From Serpula lacrymans var. lacrymans S7.9 (lineage: Eukaryota; Basidiomycota; Agaricomycetes; Boletales; Serpulaceae): a DNA stretch of 64,000 nucleotides. The notes below the pieces were generated by a model that was not told the DNA's origin, did no database searches, and saw only the letters and a list, made by a program, of their open reading frames with translations. The stretch is taken from contig NW_006763296.1 in NCBI RefSeq assembly GCF_000218685.1, positions 62,001 through 126,000 of the forward strand, read 5' to 3'. Shown piece after piece: positions 45,945 to 58,208 of this stretch. The stretch's first letter is position 1, and the number at the start of each line of letters is the position of its first letter. The position numbers were made by a program, and so were the translations under genes.

Positions 45945-47102
45945 ATGTTGAGGTCAACACTAGCCAAAACTCTTAATCCTCTTCCAGCTACTTTTCTACG
46001 AGGAGGGACGTCCAAAGGCATATTCATCAATCGCGACCACCTACCAAAGGACAGGAACCAATGGAACCCTATATTTCTTGGGATTATGGGCTCTCCAGAT
46101 CCAGAACATGGTCGCCAGCTGAATGGCATGGGAGGTGGAATATCTAGTCTTTCTAAGATTTGTGTCGTTGGCTCTCCGACAAGCGATCAGGTTTCTGAAG
46201 GATATGATGCCGAGTATACTTTTGTTCAAGTTGGCATTCGCGATAGCAGTATTGACTACTCCGGAAACTGTGGAAATCTATCCAGTATGATTGGCGTTTT
46301 CGCACTAGACGAAGGAATATGTACCCGTACCCCAACGAAATCAGGGTCCCTCACCACTCGACTGTTTAACACCAATACGAATAAGCGCATAGACACCACA
46401 TTTCCCGTGTCTCTCTCTGACGACAAAATGTCGCCCCTTCTCGATCTTCCGCAAGTTTCTATGGCTGGTGTGCCTGGTAGAGCATCTCAGATCACCCTGG
46501 ACTTCATAAATCCAGCTGGAGCACGGACAGGAAGTCTTCTTCCCACTGGCAAGCCGATAAACCTAGTTGACATCACTGTACAAGGAAAAACTACCCATAT
46601 TCCTGCTTCCTTAGTCGATGCTACCAACCCCACTGTCTTCATAACCGCTGATGGTTTGCGGCCTATCGTTGAACTCTCAGAAGGTCGCTCCATCGATTTT
46701 TCCAAGCCATATGTCGGCGAAGTCTTAGAATCTATCCGTCAGCAAGGCGCCCGCCTTATGGGTCTAGATCCTTCAGCTCAGGCTCAGCCTAAAATCGCCG
46801 TTCTTAGCCCTTCGTCCGATGCTGATTATGACATAACTGTGCATGCACTATCAATGGGAGTACTGCATAAAGCAGTTCCCATGACTGTGGGTTTATGTCT
46901 TGGCGTCGCTGCCAACATAGAAGGAACAGTGGCATGGACACTTTCTTCCAGGGAATCTGATAGTGGAGGTGGACTGTTGAAAATTAAGCATCCAAGTGGA
47001 CTCGTGGACGTTGGAGCAGATTTTGAGGCAAATGGAACGGTTAAAAGTGCGAAAGTGGTGAGGACAGGACGAATGTTGATGCGAGGTGCAGTCTGGTGGT
47101 GA
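45945..47102 (+). CDS. PrpF-family protein (aconitate or methylaconitate isomerase-like)
   Basis: A single exon of 386 codons from MLRSTLAKTLNPLPATFLRGGTSKG to the stop. The marks of the PrpF/DUF453 family appear in order: FLRGGTSKGIF near residue 16, GSPDPEHGRQLNGMGGG, SKICVVGSP, YDAEYTFVQVGI, DYSGNCGNLSSMIGVFA and DVGADFEANG. The Cys in GNCGN matches the family active-site region. PrpF proteins isomerise 2-methylaconitate or related unsaturated tricarboxylates, in bacteria within the methylcitrate route; the substrate of fungal homologues is not certain. The first about 12 residues (LRSTLAKTL) could be a mitochondrial presequence. It is the only long intronless gene among the intron-rich neighbours. 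Confidence 0.87.
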   Translation: MLRSTLAKTLNPLPATFLRGGTSKGIFINRDHLPKDRNQWNPIFLGIMGSPDPEHGRQLNGMGGGISSLSKICVVGSPTSDQVSEGYDAEYTFVQVGIRDSSIDYSGNCGNLSSMIGVFALDEGICTRTPTKSGSLTTRLFNTNTNKRIDTTFPVSLSDDKMSPLLDLPQVSMAGVPGRASQITLDFINPAGARTGSLLPTGKPINLVDITVQGKTTHIPASLVDATNPTVFITADGLRPIVELSEGRSIDFSKPYVGEVLESIRQQGARLMGLDPSAQAQPKIAVLSPSSDADYDITVHALSMGVLHKAVPMTVGLCLGVAANIEGTVAWTLSSRESDSGGGLLKIKHPSGLVDVGADFEANGTVKSAKVVRTGRMLMRGAVWW

Positions 47103-47212
47103 TACTTATATTCGGATTTTGGATATGGAGTACTAATCGCGAGTTCAGTTCCGTCAGTGTCGGTCCAGTGTTTAGTTCACCAATGGAATATGGGAATATC
47201 AAGTGTTTAAGA

Positions 47213-47298
47213 GGTTCAATGGTCTAATGGTTATGATTTCTGTCTCACATGTGAGATATGCACACAGAAGGTTCTGAGTTCGATCCTCAGTTGAACCA
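47213..47298 (+). tRNA. tRNA-Val (CAC) with a 13-nt intron
   Basis: Acceptor stem GGTTCAA (47213-47219) pairs with TTGAACC (47291-47297), discriminator A. The D arm is GGTCTAATGGTTA. The T arm is CTGAG-TTCGATC-CTCAG. The anticodon stem TCTGT/ACAGA encloses loop CT-CAC-A, then an intron TGTGAGATATGCA inserted one base 3' of the anticodon, then C. CAC reads GUG (valine). The gene is followed by a nine-T run. Confidence 0.9.
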
Positions 47299-47299
47299 C

Positions 47300-47308
47300 T
47301 TTTTTTTT
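47300..47308 (+). terminator. RNA polymerase III terminator
   Basis: Run of nine T immediately after the tRNA, the usual Pol III stop signal. Confidence 0.85.
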
Positions 47309-47632
47309 GATTTTTAATTTATTTGGACGATAGCACCCTCCGATTCAGACGCCACAACGCTTTTGTCCCCTGCTTTCCGAGTCATCCCTGAGTCATACTC
47401 GCACATTCATGCAGCCATCGTCTTTTATAGACACATCATATCCTTCACAAAGGCACCAGTTCTGCGATTGCACGATTTAGAGTCTATCTATCGTCCCTAA
47501 TATCTCGTGTATTGCTTTGATTTTGTCTCGATCCACCTCACGAAAACTTTGGGCGGACTCGGAGCAGTGTAGGTGGGGAGTGATTAACTGATCTGGCCAC
47601 CTGATATTTCCTGCTTGGGCGGCACTGCTGCA
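47309..47632. other. Gap between tRNA and helicase gene
   Basis: Presumed promoter and 5' UTR of the following gene. Nothing else is seen. Confidence 0.45.
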
Positions 47633-50600
47633 ATGCCCAAGAAAAAGAGAACCCAATTGAAGCCAGTGGCTCGTGGATTTGCCACTACTTCAGTCCCGAA
47701 AAAAGTCGTGCAAGTGGAGCAGGAAGTGAATCTGGGAGATATATCCTCTGCTGGAGAGGACCAGAATCAGACTCAAGAACAAGTCAGCGCGAGCGCAGGG
47801 CAGGATGAATCTTTACTAACTCCTAAAGATGTCATTGAAGCCCAGAAATTGCAAGAACAAGTGCTGCAGGACGTAGTTGACAAGCATCAGGAGAAGACGG
47901 AACGGGAGATTATAAGGACAGTCAAGGTACCATACTTTTTGAGATTATCGCCCACCTTTTTCTCAATGACATCCAGGCTATTCGGGTAGACCGACGATTT
48001 TCCAAGACTCTCCCTAGTTTGGACCTGGATGCAGTTCTAGTTGATCGGATTCTTGAATTGACTTCAGAGGTCGATGACAACGAAGGTAGGAGAAATATCG
48101 ATCAAATGAATGAAGTGATGTAAATACTCAAATTCCCTGTGTAGTAGGCAGAGATTTTCTAGATGAGAATGAGGAGAAGGCTGTTTCTCGACTGGCTGTT
48201 ACATATGGTGTCCTTAGAAGATTGGGTTTCTCAGAGACCAGAGTGGATGAATGCATCCGCTCGATACATGGGGTAGACCTGGATGAAGCCTATGATTGGG
48301 TACGTGTCTTTTCATAAATAAACCCCATCTGTGCCTACATCATATGTCGCAGCTCTATGCCCACTGCCCGGAAGAGGAACTTGGTGAACAAGGTAGTGAA
48401 TTTTTGTCCTTTACGTGCGATATTCATTTATATTGAGCTAATGTGTAAATTAGTTATTGATGGATTCCGGACGCTGCGGCCTAGTCATAGTACTCGCGCA
48501 ATCAGTGGAGTTGAAATTAATGCTATGCCAAAGTCTTCACTCCCAAATAATACTCCGTCTGTACCGAAGGCCTCCACCGGGCTCAATGCTCAAGCACCTG
48601 CATTCATTCCTTCATCGAGATCAACCTTGCTGGATCCTATCATATGGAACCCTGACACACCTAATAGTGAACCGACTGGCATTTACGTGTCAGCTGACGA
48701 TGATGCCCAGCCAAAGGAGCACTTGGAAGAAGTACCACCCAAACGCATATGCGAGGACAATAATGCGGATATCTCCAAACCCGAACAGGCTCCATTGTCA
48801 CATGTTGACGTTGTTAATGATGTATTAGATGAAGATAGCGATGACGCAGTTGGAGGTATATTTGAGCTTTTTGAAGAGATGTCGAACGAGACAACCGAGA
48901 AAGGTGTCACGATCAAAGTGCGCGATATGGCCCTTCCTAAAAATTGGTCTGGACGGACTCCAAAAATCCTACTGTCTGAAACTGTGATGAAGATCGATCG
49001 ATACGCTGCCGTGACATACCAACTCATTTCTGGTTCCAGTAGAGCCAAAAGGTCGAGTGTCAAGGTTCTTTGGGAAGGCGGGAGAGCGGACGAATGGGCA
49101 ATGGAGGATATTGCTTGCCACAACTCAGCTCAGTCAGAGCAGTATATAGCAACAGTTGCTCTACATGCTTTAACGTTCCCTGAGGCGGATGGCTTTGCAG
49201 CTGGAACGCTCAATGCGCCAGGTGGTCAAACTTTCTTCAGGCTATTTCCTGCTATCTTCCGGGATCTCTGGGACGAATTAGAGCAAGCAAGAAAGGATCG
49301 TAGTGATGCAATTAATCGGAGTATATGGGCCCGATTGAAGAGTATAGTGGGGAAGAAGTTTGATTCGAATACAAAGGTAGGACATTTTTGCCTCAAGCAC
49401 ATATGTACCAGCTGATTTGGTTTGGACTACATATAGTCAAACGACAAGAGTGCCAAGAAAACAGGGAACTTGGTTATCGGTCCTACCGCCCGCCACTACC
49501 ACGCGTCGTATAATGCAACCTCTGACCAGCTTGTGGCAGAATTTGAGGCGCGGCAGGGAAGCACCGCATACCAGGCAATGCTAGTGAGTAGGGTCATGGT
49601 TATTTATTCGTCATTCCAACTTACACTCATATCTTCCAGTCCCACCGCAACCAGCTTCCTATCGCAAAGTACAGAGAAGAGATCACTTCTGCATTGGAGT
49701 ACTCGCAAGTCCTGGTTTTAAGTGGCGAAACAGGATGGTGGGATTGAACTGCTTCGCTCTTTTTATGGCTTATTGAGTTGACGTTATTTAGTGGGAAATC
49801 TACGCAAGTACCAGCTTTCATCTTGGAGGATCAACTGTCACAAGGAAAACCCTGCAAAATCTACTGCACAGAGCCACGCCGTATTTCTGCTTTATCCCTT
49901 GCTCAGAGGGTTTCTCTTGAGCTCGGCGATGCTCCAGGTGCAGTTGGAACGATGAGTTCGTTGGTAGGTTATTCGATCCGTCTGGAAAGCAATACGTGCA
50001 GAAACACAAGACTAGCATTTGTTACGAATGGCATAGCCTTACGGATGCTTGAGAGTGGATCGGGACAAGGTGGTCAAGGCATGGCTTTTGATGAAATCAC
50101 CGTAAGTCAAATTACCTTCAGGCAGTCCAGGCTTAATATCTCGCTATTTTGTCCAGCATCTTATCATCGATGAGGTTCGTGATATTTGCGTACTTCATTA
50201 CGATTGCGTAGTTATACCTTGCTTTAGGTGCACGAGCGTACCATCGAATCTGACTTCCTTTTAATTGTTTTGAAATCACTTTTGGCTCAAAAATCTGATT
50301 TAAAGTAAGTGATAACACCAATTTGTTACCTGTTGTTTTGCGCTAATAACTTACAATAGAATCATCTTGATGTCCGCGACTATGGATGTTGAAAAAATTT
50401 CCAAGTTCTTTGGTGGATGCCCTTCGTTCCAGATCCCAGGTCGAACTTTTCCAGTAGATGTTCGGTACCTTGAAGATGCTGTGGAACACACCAAATGGAC
50501 AATCACTGAAAACTCACCATATGCAAGAAGACGTGAGTTCAACGCTATGCTCGTTATTTACTGGTGTAAAAACCTTCTATAACAGCGTACGACAAGTTCT

Positions 50601-52887
50601 ACCGGAATAAAAATGGAACCAATCGGTCAGAAGATAAAGATATTGCTGATGGGGATGATGATGACGACAACGACACCACTCAGGGAAATTTCAAACTTGA
50701 AAAACGATATTCTTCTCAGACTATCGCGACGATGAACCTATTCGACGAACGTCTTATACCTTATGATCTTATCATACGTCTTTTAGAGAGACTTTGCTTT
50801 GAGGACGATGCATTACACCCTTTTTCGTCTGCTGTGCTCGTGTTCATGCCGGGTTTGGGAGAAATACGTCGCTTGAATGACCTTCTCAGCGAACATCGGC
50901 TGTTTGGGGACGATAGTAGTTTTACGATTTATCATCTACATTCAACACTTTCTAGTGAGAGTCAAAATAGAGTGTTTGAGATACCTCCTCCGGGTGTTAG
51001 GAAGATAGTCATAGGTGTGCAAATTCTGGTTCCTTGCTGACATGTTTCTAATTGGTCCTTTTCTCCAGCAACAAATATCGCTGAGACGGGTATCACAATT
51101 CCTGATATAACATGTGTAATTGATACAGGCAAACATCGAGAAATGAGGTCATTGTGTTTACATCTACCTTACATGTGATCTCATTTATTGCTTTAGGTTT
51201 GATGAGAAACGACAAATCAGTCGTCTAGTGGAAACTTTTGTTGCCAAAAGTAATGCTGCCCAGAGAAGGGGTCGTGCTGGGCGGGTGCAAAGCGGGTTAT
51301 GCTATCATCTCTTTACTAAAACGCGACACGATACGCAGGTCAGTGTCAGATTAGGCAAGCTGTCGCCACCGCTAATGTTAGCTTCATGGTAGCTGGCCGA
51401 AAATCCTTTACCAGAGATGATGCGTTTGAGTTTGTCTGATCTGGCATTGCGTATCAAAATTATGAAGGTCAATCTGGGAAGTTCCATCGAGGAAGTGCTA
51501 TCTCAAGCCATGGATCCCCCCGTATCTGTTAATGTACAGAGGGCTATATCTGCGCTTGTCGAAGTACGTTCTCATTTTACTTTATTAATGGCCATCATAT
51601 TCATATATCAACCAGGTTCGAGCGCTGACCCCATCTGAGGACATCACTCCAATGGGCAGGCTGCTTAGCAAGTTGCCGACCGAGGTTCACCTTGGGAAGT
51701 TTCTCTTAACTGCTGCATTGTTTCGCTGCTTGGACCCTGCTTTGACTATTGCCGCTGCTCTAAATTCTAAATCCCCTTTTGTAACTCCATTTGGCATGGA
51801 ACAAGAAGCTGATATTGCCAAGAAAACATTTCGGACTGGTGAGTAACTTGCCTTACATTAACATTATATCAGGCTGATCGAATTCTTTTAGAGAATTCGG
51901 ACTTCCTTACTATTCATAACGCTTTTGCGAGCTGGCGAAGGGCTTCTTCAAACGCAGGATTTGTTCATAAATTTTGCCGGACTCACTTTCTCAGCCACCA
52001 GAACCTACAACAAATAGAAGAGTTGCGTCAACAATTTCTGGGGTAGGTATTATTTACAAACTGTTCTTGATGTCATGCTAAAGAAATTCAGATACCTTGT
52101 TGACTCCTCATTTATTGAAGTTGACAAATCTTTTGTTCGGGAATTGAGTCGGTAAAAAATCCTTTTCATTTTTCTAGTTAAAGTTGAGACTGACCAATTA
52201 TCAGAGCCCGATACGGCCGGAACAGGCCGCGTTTCGTGACTGTGCCTCCGTCGCTCGACTCGAATTCCTATAACACCGCTCTTGTCAATGCAGCACTTGC
52301 CGCTGGGTTGTACCCCAAGATATTAACGGTAGACTCAACCGGGCAGATGAAAACAATCTCAAACAATCAACCCTCCGCTTTTCACCCATCCTCCATCAAC
52401 TTCGGGAAAAAAGCAACGGATTTTGGCGTAAATTATTTATCTTACTTTACACTGATGTAAGTTGCACTTGCAATTTGGACTCTAGCCCACAGCATTATTC
52501 ATGAAACTTCCCAGGCATTCAAGGAAACTCTATGCATGGGAAACAGGACCTGTGGATGACATTTCCCTACTGTTACTTTGCGGAGAATGCGATTTCAGGG
52601 TACGTCAAGGGAATACTAGTCTCGCTGCTCACAAACTAACCTTTGAATAGCTCATATCTGATTCGGCTTCTGTCGATCGCAAGATCAGATTCCACATTCC
52701 CCCAAAATCAAATGTTGCCCTGAAATTACTTCGCAATCATCTAAGCGATATCCTTGCACGCCAACTCCGTGGAAAGCCCTTAACGGAATGCCAAAAGTCA
52801 TGGTATGAATTGGCTTTGATAGTCTTGGGCAAGATGAAGTCCCAAATTCATACTATCGAAGATGCTCCAAGTCTCATCGTCAGCTAG
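47633..52887 (+). CDS. DHX29: DExH-box RNA helicase, DHX29-like
   Basis: Starts [16 protein letters not shown] at 47633 (the open frame upstream has no ATG), stop TAG 52885-52887, with about 20 exons. The N-terminal 600 residues include a UBA-like stretch ([22 protein letters not shown]) and an RWD-like or accessory region. Helicase motifs follow: I GETGCGKSTQVP, Ia [35 protein letters not shown]. Motifs V and VI are [13 protein letters not shown] and [18 protein letters not shown]. Winged-helix, HA2 and OB-fold regions follow ([31 protein letters not shown]). DHX29 in animals binds the 40S subunit and aids scanning through structured leaders; that role here is inferred. Motif I is split by an intron, and the first half of motif II (HLIIDE) sits on an 18-nt exon at 50157-50174. 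Confidence 0.87.
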
Positions 52888-53264
52888 AGTCGATTGTTCA
52901 GATCACCAGATATTCCTTTTTCATCATTTCTCCGTCTCTTAGATTTATCCTACACTATATCTATAAAATCTCAACTTCCTTTTTGATATCGTGGGGTGAT
53001 TCCATAGCACCGTTGGCACCAATCTCGAATGTTTGACATGACATTAATGGCCAACTCAGAAGCAGCTTTGTGCTAGTCTCCCTCGCTGGCCTAATTCAAT
53101 AACGATGATAGTCGGTCAATAGTCGATCGATATATTGTACTAGGCTATGTGTAGAAGAAATCATATTGGAGTCAAGAGTTATCCCTGAATCAAACTGTTG
53201 TTCATATACTCTCTTAAACGATACTGGCACTTAAACCAGTAGGTGTCACTTTGTTAAAATACCC
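52888..53264. other. Convergent 3' gap
   Basis: Between the stop codons of the helicase gene and of the Pol delta subunit gene. AT-rich; no gene, repeat or RNA recognised. Confidence 0.5.
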
Positions 53265-55291
53265 CTATTTCTTGCCTCTCTCAGGACCAAAGAAGTTAAG
53301 GAGGCTGCCACGCTTTGCCGATGATGACTTCGCTTTCGAGGCGCGAGAAACATCTGCTTTGGGCTTGGGAGCCTCGCGAGCGGGGTTGGTATCCTTCTCT
53401 GGTTTCGTTTCCGCTGTAGTCTTCTTTTTCCCTTTCCCTTTCGCAGGCAGCTCGGAATCTGGTTCGTCGTCGTCGACGGATTCATAAGAAGAATAATCTT
53501 CGGTTACTGGATAGTAACCTTGTCAGTTCTGGATAAACGGGCAGTACAACGAAGAAACGCACTCATATAGCCTTTTGCGTCCGTTGTCGTCCGGCTCTTC
53601 GTGACCCTCTTCTTTCTGAGTCCGTTACGTCCGATAGGAACCACCTTCTTCTCGCTTTTCTTTCTTGGCTTAGGCTTTGGTACTTCTTCCTCGCTGTCCA
53701 TTGCAATATCAACGTCTTCTTCTTGATCCTCGTCATTTTCAGACGATTCGTTGGCGACCGACTTCGAAGCTTTGATGACATGTACTGCGTCGAGGACAGT
53801 GAGCTTAAGTAGATCTCGATGATATTCGCACAAACCATCATCTATATCCATCATCGCTCGTAAACTCCTTTCTGAATCCGAATCGGCAGCTTTCTTTACC
53901 ACTCTTGATGGCTTTGGGATATTTAAATCTTCGTCTTCGTCGTCAGACATTATCATGCCTTTCTTCACACGTAAAGTATTCTGAGCCGCGGGTTTGGATG
54001 CTTGTGGGGGCTCGACATCTTCTTCCGAATCTGACAACAAAGCACTTGGAGATTTTCGCTTTTTCCCCCGCTGGAGACGAATCAAAATGAGGTCTATGAC
54101 ATTTAAGTGCGATAATACCTTTGTATCCTGGATAGTCAGAGTGACGTCTTCCCTCGGCTTCGAAACCTTATTCTTATCTTTTTTGGACGTACTAGCCTGT
54201 ATGGAGTCGAGAGTAACAGCTGGTTCGGGCTTTTTACTCTCCTTAGATTTGGCCTTACTCCAATCCAACTTGCCCGTTGCTTTTGGTTTGTCTGCGGCTC
54301 GAGGTGGCTCATCGGAAGGTTTCACTTTTTCCTGTTCTTTTGCCTTATCTTTGGGGGAAACAACTGGTTTCTCTTGAGACTCTGATGGTATGAGCTTCGG
54401 CTTCTCGGGAGGTTCCAGCTTGGTGTTGGAGGTAGATGCCACTGAAGGATCGTTAGAGGTATTTCCCATCTTATATACTTTAGACAAAACATCAAAATAT
54501 GACGTGAAAGTACCTCACCTTAACGTGTGCGCCTACAATTTTGCCAACGATGGAAGACAGAGCGGGACCCCCCGTGGCATCCGCTTGCCTGACCATGACA
54601 GTTGGACCACATACAAGGCCTGCATCCTGAGTTACGTCCTTTCACGATGAGTGATGCAAGGTAACACGGACTAGGACATACGTGAATGGGGGAAGGAGAC
54701 AAGCTGTAGACGTGAATTGAGTAAATACGCGAGAACTGGGCTTTGGTTTCTGCACACTGTTATGTTAGGATGTAAGCATTAGCTGTATGATGTGACTAAC
54801 CTTCAAGCGCATCTTCATCAACCAGTATCATCTTCGTGCACGGAGCTATATCCATAATCGGTTTCAGTTCACCCTCGTCGGGGTCAACGTCCATTCTATC
54901 ATCCTGGGTCCCATCTTCGCGTTCATCTTGGTGGCCACCTAAGCTTGAAACTTCTCCAGAGACGAGATAGGTCGAAAACGATGGCGAAGGAGATGAGCGC
55001 GTGTCGGTGTGGAAAGTGGCTAGTTCGCTGTTTCGCAAGTTCGACGTCAGGTTCGATGTACCTCTTCTGACACTGATATTATCAAGATGGAAACGCACTT
55101 TTTCGCCTGGTCAACATGGATACCAAGTTCTCTGCTCAAAGATCGGAACGTGACCTGATATTTCAACGGGTGAGTAGTAGTATAGGGTTAAGCCCAGTCT
55201 ACAGCGCTGAGGGACTCTGAATCATACGCACAACGTTATTCTTTATGAAGAGCTCCTTAGTCAGGAAGTCTGCTGCTGCAGGGGATGTCAT
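53265..55291 (-). CDS. CDC27: DNA polymerase delta subunit 3 (CDC27/POLD3/Pol32)
   Basis: Start MTSPAAADFLTKELFIKNN at 55291. After an intron comes VTFRSLSRELGIHVDQAKNELATFH, the conserved N-terminal winged-helix region that binds the second subunit. STYLVSGEV and TKMILVDEDALEG follow. The long middle is charged and Pro/Lys/Glu-rich, with acidic clusters (SDDEDEDLN, SENDEDQEEDVDIAMDSEEE). The C-terminus SSSAKRGSLLNFFGPERGKK at 53265 contains a PIP-box-like sequence (SLLNFF with a residue differing from the usual initial Gln), used by Pol32/p66 to bind PCNA. This layout and length fit the fungal subunit, which acts in lagging-strand synthesis, break-induced replication and translesion switching. 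A short intron interrupts after MMDIDD. Confidence 0.88.
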
Positions 55292-55655
55292 TCCTGGTGG
55301 TAACGGTTATACGAGCCAGGACCAGTAAACGAACGTTGGGTGCCAGGCAGCAAGGCGGTCGAGAATCGGAGTCTGTTTCAAACGCGTCCAATTCTCTTTG
55401 TCGCGTCTGTGGCAAACTTGAAAACATCATCCCAACTATGCCAATAACGAATTCGATTATGATGTGCCAACAAGTACAACTGTGTCTACAGGATTCAAAA
55501 CTATACAGGGTAATGTAATTTGGTTCGCGAACTCATAATTTTAAGTGAAGAAATCGCTGGTATGTAGAAGGCTGTGACTTCAGCTTTCAATTAAATTTAT
55601 TACTAGACGAAGCTGTGAAACATACAATATGCAAGCGCAAGACACAACCCACCTA
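55292..55655. other. Intergenic gap between tandem minus-strand genes
   Basis: Promoter side of the polymerase subunit gene and 3' flank of the next gene. Nothing further seen. Confidence 0.45.
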
Positions 55656-57903
55656 TCATGAGCTTGGTTTTATTATTTCGTTCCATGGAGCTTGGTGTTC
55701 CAAAGGGCGCTTCATTGTGGCGAGAAACTGGTTCCAAGACTCGTCTAGCTGACGTCGCGACGCCAGAACACCGAGCTGTAGCTGGGTTGGGTGATGTACC
55801 TGAACAAAGTATACGCAATTGGACATATCGCATCGCTGTAAGAGCTTAAACTCGTTCTGGCCTCCTTTGATGAACTGTGAGAGATCGAAATATTGGTCGG
55901 GGGTGACCTACAAATTGATCGTATACAAATTGGTTAGAATATGATAAATTTGCGATAACAACGAGACAAAAGCGCACAACTATTGGTGGAGATAGGGGCA
56001 AGTGCATATCAACGTCCTTATGATGAAACCGTAGAGACAAGGTACCCGAATCTGGCCAGAGAGACTTTGTCATCGATAACAGCTGCTCGGTGGTTGTGGG
56101 TTTTTCTATTGCCCGAACGTATGCGTCTTCGAGATCAGATAGGAGATAGCAGGCCAGAGAAACGCATAAGCTTGACGAGCGGTCACTAAGGTGCCTTGAG
56201 TATAGTGCAATCAGCGGGGCCAGAACAAATGCTTACACTACGTTTGTGCGACTTTGATTAACCCAGGTGGATATCATAGGTAGGAGTGATTCTTCGATTT
56301 GGAACTTGATCGAAACAGTTCCTGGACGATTAGGACCCTGCCCATCATACATTATGGTCATACCATCCCCAATGTCAGGTACAGGAGTGACTTGAACAAC
56401 AGGAGTAGGCTCTGCTGGTACATCGACCACAATCGGCAAACCTTCTACTATATCGTCTTTTGTATCTTGTTCTATTTGTGAGGAGAAGCATCACGTTAAA
56501 GTAATATTTCGCAAAATATTCTGAATTCGTCATTCACCTATGAAAAGCTCATAGTTTTCAAATGCAATTGTATCTTCATTTTGGCTGACATCCATAAAAG
56601 ACTGGTTAAGATCTTCAAGTTCGGGCGATGTGTCGTCTTGACGTGAACCATCTATATTCCATATATGTATAAGAATGACAGGAGTAAATGATCACGAAAC
56701 ATACCTATTGTTGGTGGGGGCGAAGTGGACGCGATGGGAGATTGCATCACTACTTCAGGAGCTGGAAGGGTCTCACTAGGGTCGGCAGTTTGTTCCATAC
56801 TGACGGTCTCTGCGGTTTCTGCGGGTGGTGGAGCTGCTATATCCTGACTTTCACCTGGTGGAGTGGGCTGCGCTGGCGCGCTCACAGGTACGTCCGACCT
56901 AGCTGTAGCAGGAGGTTGTTGTCCTTTGGTCTTGAACCAGTCAAGGTCAAGCGCCATGAGGGACGAGAATGGGTCGGGGGCGCGCCTTTCTGCCTGCTCG
57001 GGTATCTGTGGTGGGGGTGCAAAGGTTCCAGGGTATGGCGGCGGGGGATCATACTGCGTTTCACGTGTTAATAGGGACACGATGGGAGATAAGATGGAGA
57101 CAGCTTACTTCCCGAGATTCGACAGTAGATGCCCGCGTCGGCATTGGGAGATTCGTCGGTTGCGAGTCTGTAGCAGGCGCTGTCCATTGGGGAGGAGCGA
57201 CCATGACGTGCCGGAAGACATCATGCAGTCTGTCTGTAAGCCGCTCATTGGTCAAAGCGTTACGTGGAATGAGCTAGCTAGAGATACTTTGTAGCTGAGG
57301 TTCGACGAAGAGGCGGCGATATGGCGTGACGGTACGCAGTAGGTCTGCAAAAACTTGAGCCAAAGATGGATTTGCACGGTTCTGCGCGTTTTCCATCAAT
57401 CTGGCGTAGTTATTGTAGGCGACCTGAAAAGCAGGTGCCCCATGTCAACCGGGCAGTCGTTTCGCAGGACAGTAATGCCAATACCTCAAGTAGTTCTACG
57501 ATCTGGCATCACGGTGACGGGAGGCAAATAGGTCATTTAACACTTTCAAACCTCGCAACGATGATATTCAGTCATACCTTGGGACGTGCGACATCGTAAT
57601 ACGCTCTTTCAGAACTCAACCATCGTGCAAACTTGGTCGCAGCTGCAATGTAGGTGTCTGGGTTGTGCGAAGAGAGTCTCTTTGCGAATACAGGAAAGAG
57701 TTTTTCGTTGTTCGTAATGGCTGCGTGAAGTGGTGGGGGCATTTGTCCGTTCTGAACGTTGGACGTTGGAGGCTGCGAGGCAGAAGTACTGGCAGGAGAC
57801 GATGGGCCTGCAGTAGGAATTTATAAGGATTTTGTCGAGAGAAAGCAAGAGAAGTATTGGGGAAGATAAAGAAGTGGCTCTCACCAGTGAAAGAACCTTT
57901 CAT
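55656..57903 (-). CDS. Unrecognised multi-exon protein (helical N-terminal half, beta-rich C-terminus)
   Basis: About ten exons reconstruct in frame: start MKGSFTGPSSPASTS at 57903 (first exon 19 nt), stop TGA at 55656. Order: a Ser/Pro/Gln-rich leader; a helical domain (LHAAITNNEKLFPVFAKRL, YIAAATKFARWLSSERAYY, VAYNNYARLMENAQNRAN, LAQVFADLLRTVTPYRRLF, RLHDVFRHVMVAPPQW). Then a long Pro/Ala/Glu-rich linker with acidic stretches. The C-terminal globular part has IMYDGQGPNRPGTVSIKFQI, WVNQSRTNVV, LWPDSGTLSLRFHHKDV, PDQYFDLSQFIKGGQNEF and LLQRCDMSNCVYFVQ. The last part vaguely recalls PINIT-type domains of SUMO ligases, but no SP-RING follows. I do not recognise the family. Internal joins are consistent GT-AG but not confirmed. 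Confidence 0.6.
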
Positions 57904-58208
57904 ATTCTGGCATCTCGACTGGAAGCCAATTGTGGATCTTTGTGGGTGCATGTAATCGGAACTCAAATCTCAGATATCCCCGTTTCATTTCCTCGATCCT
58001 CCGCAAAACACCGAAAACAAATGAAAAACATACTTCTCCCTCTCATGAATCCGAGAACAAAGCACACAAGTATGGCAGGAACTATCCTTATATTTATTTA
58101 TCTCCCTAGACCTATGTTTTGCAGCGAGATCTACGATACAGTCTATCAACATTCACCCATCACGAGTAACCTTTTTTCATAAATTGCATCACAAAGGAAG
58201 CCTGAATT
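57904..58208. other. Intergenic gap
   Basis: About 300 bp between two minus-strand genes; presumed promoter and 3' UTR. Nothing else seen. Confidence 0.45.
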
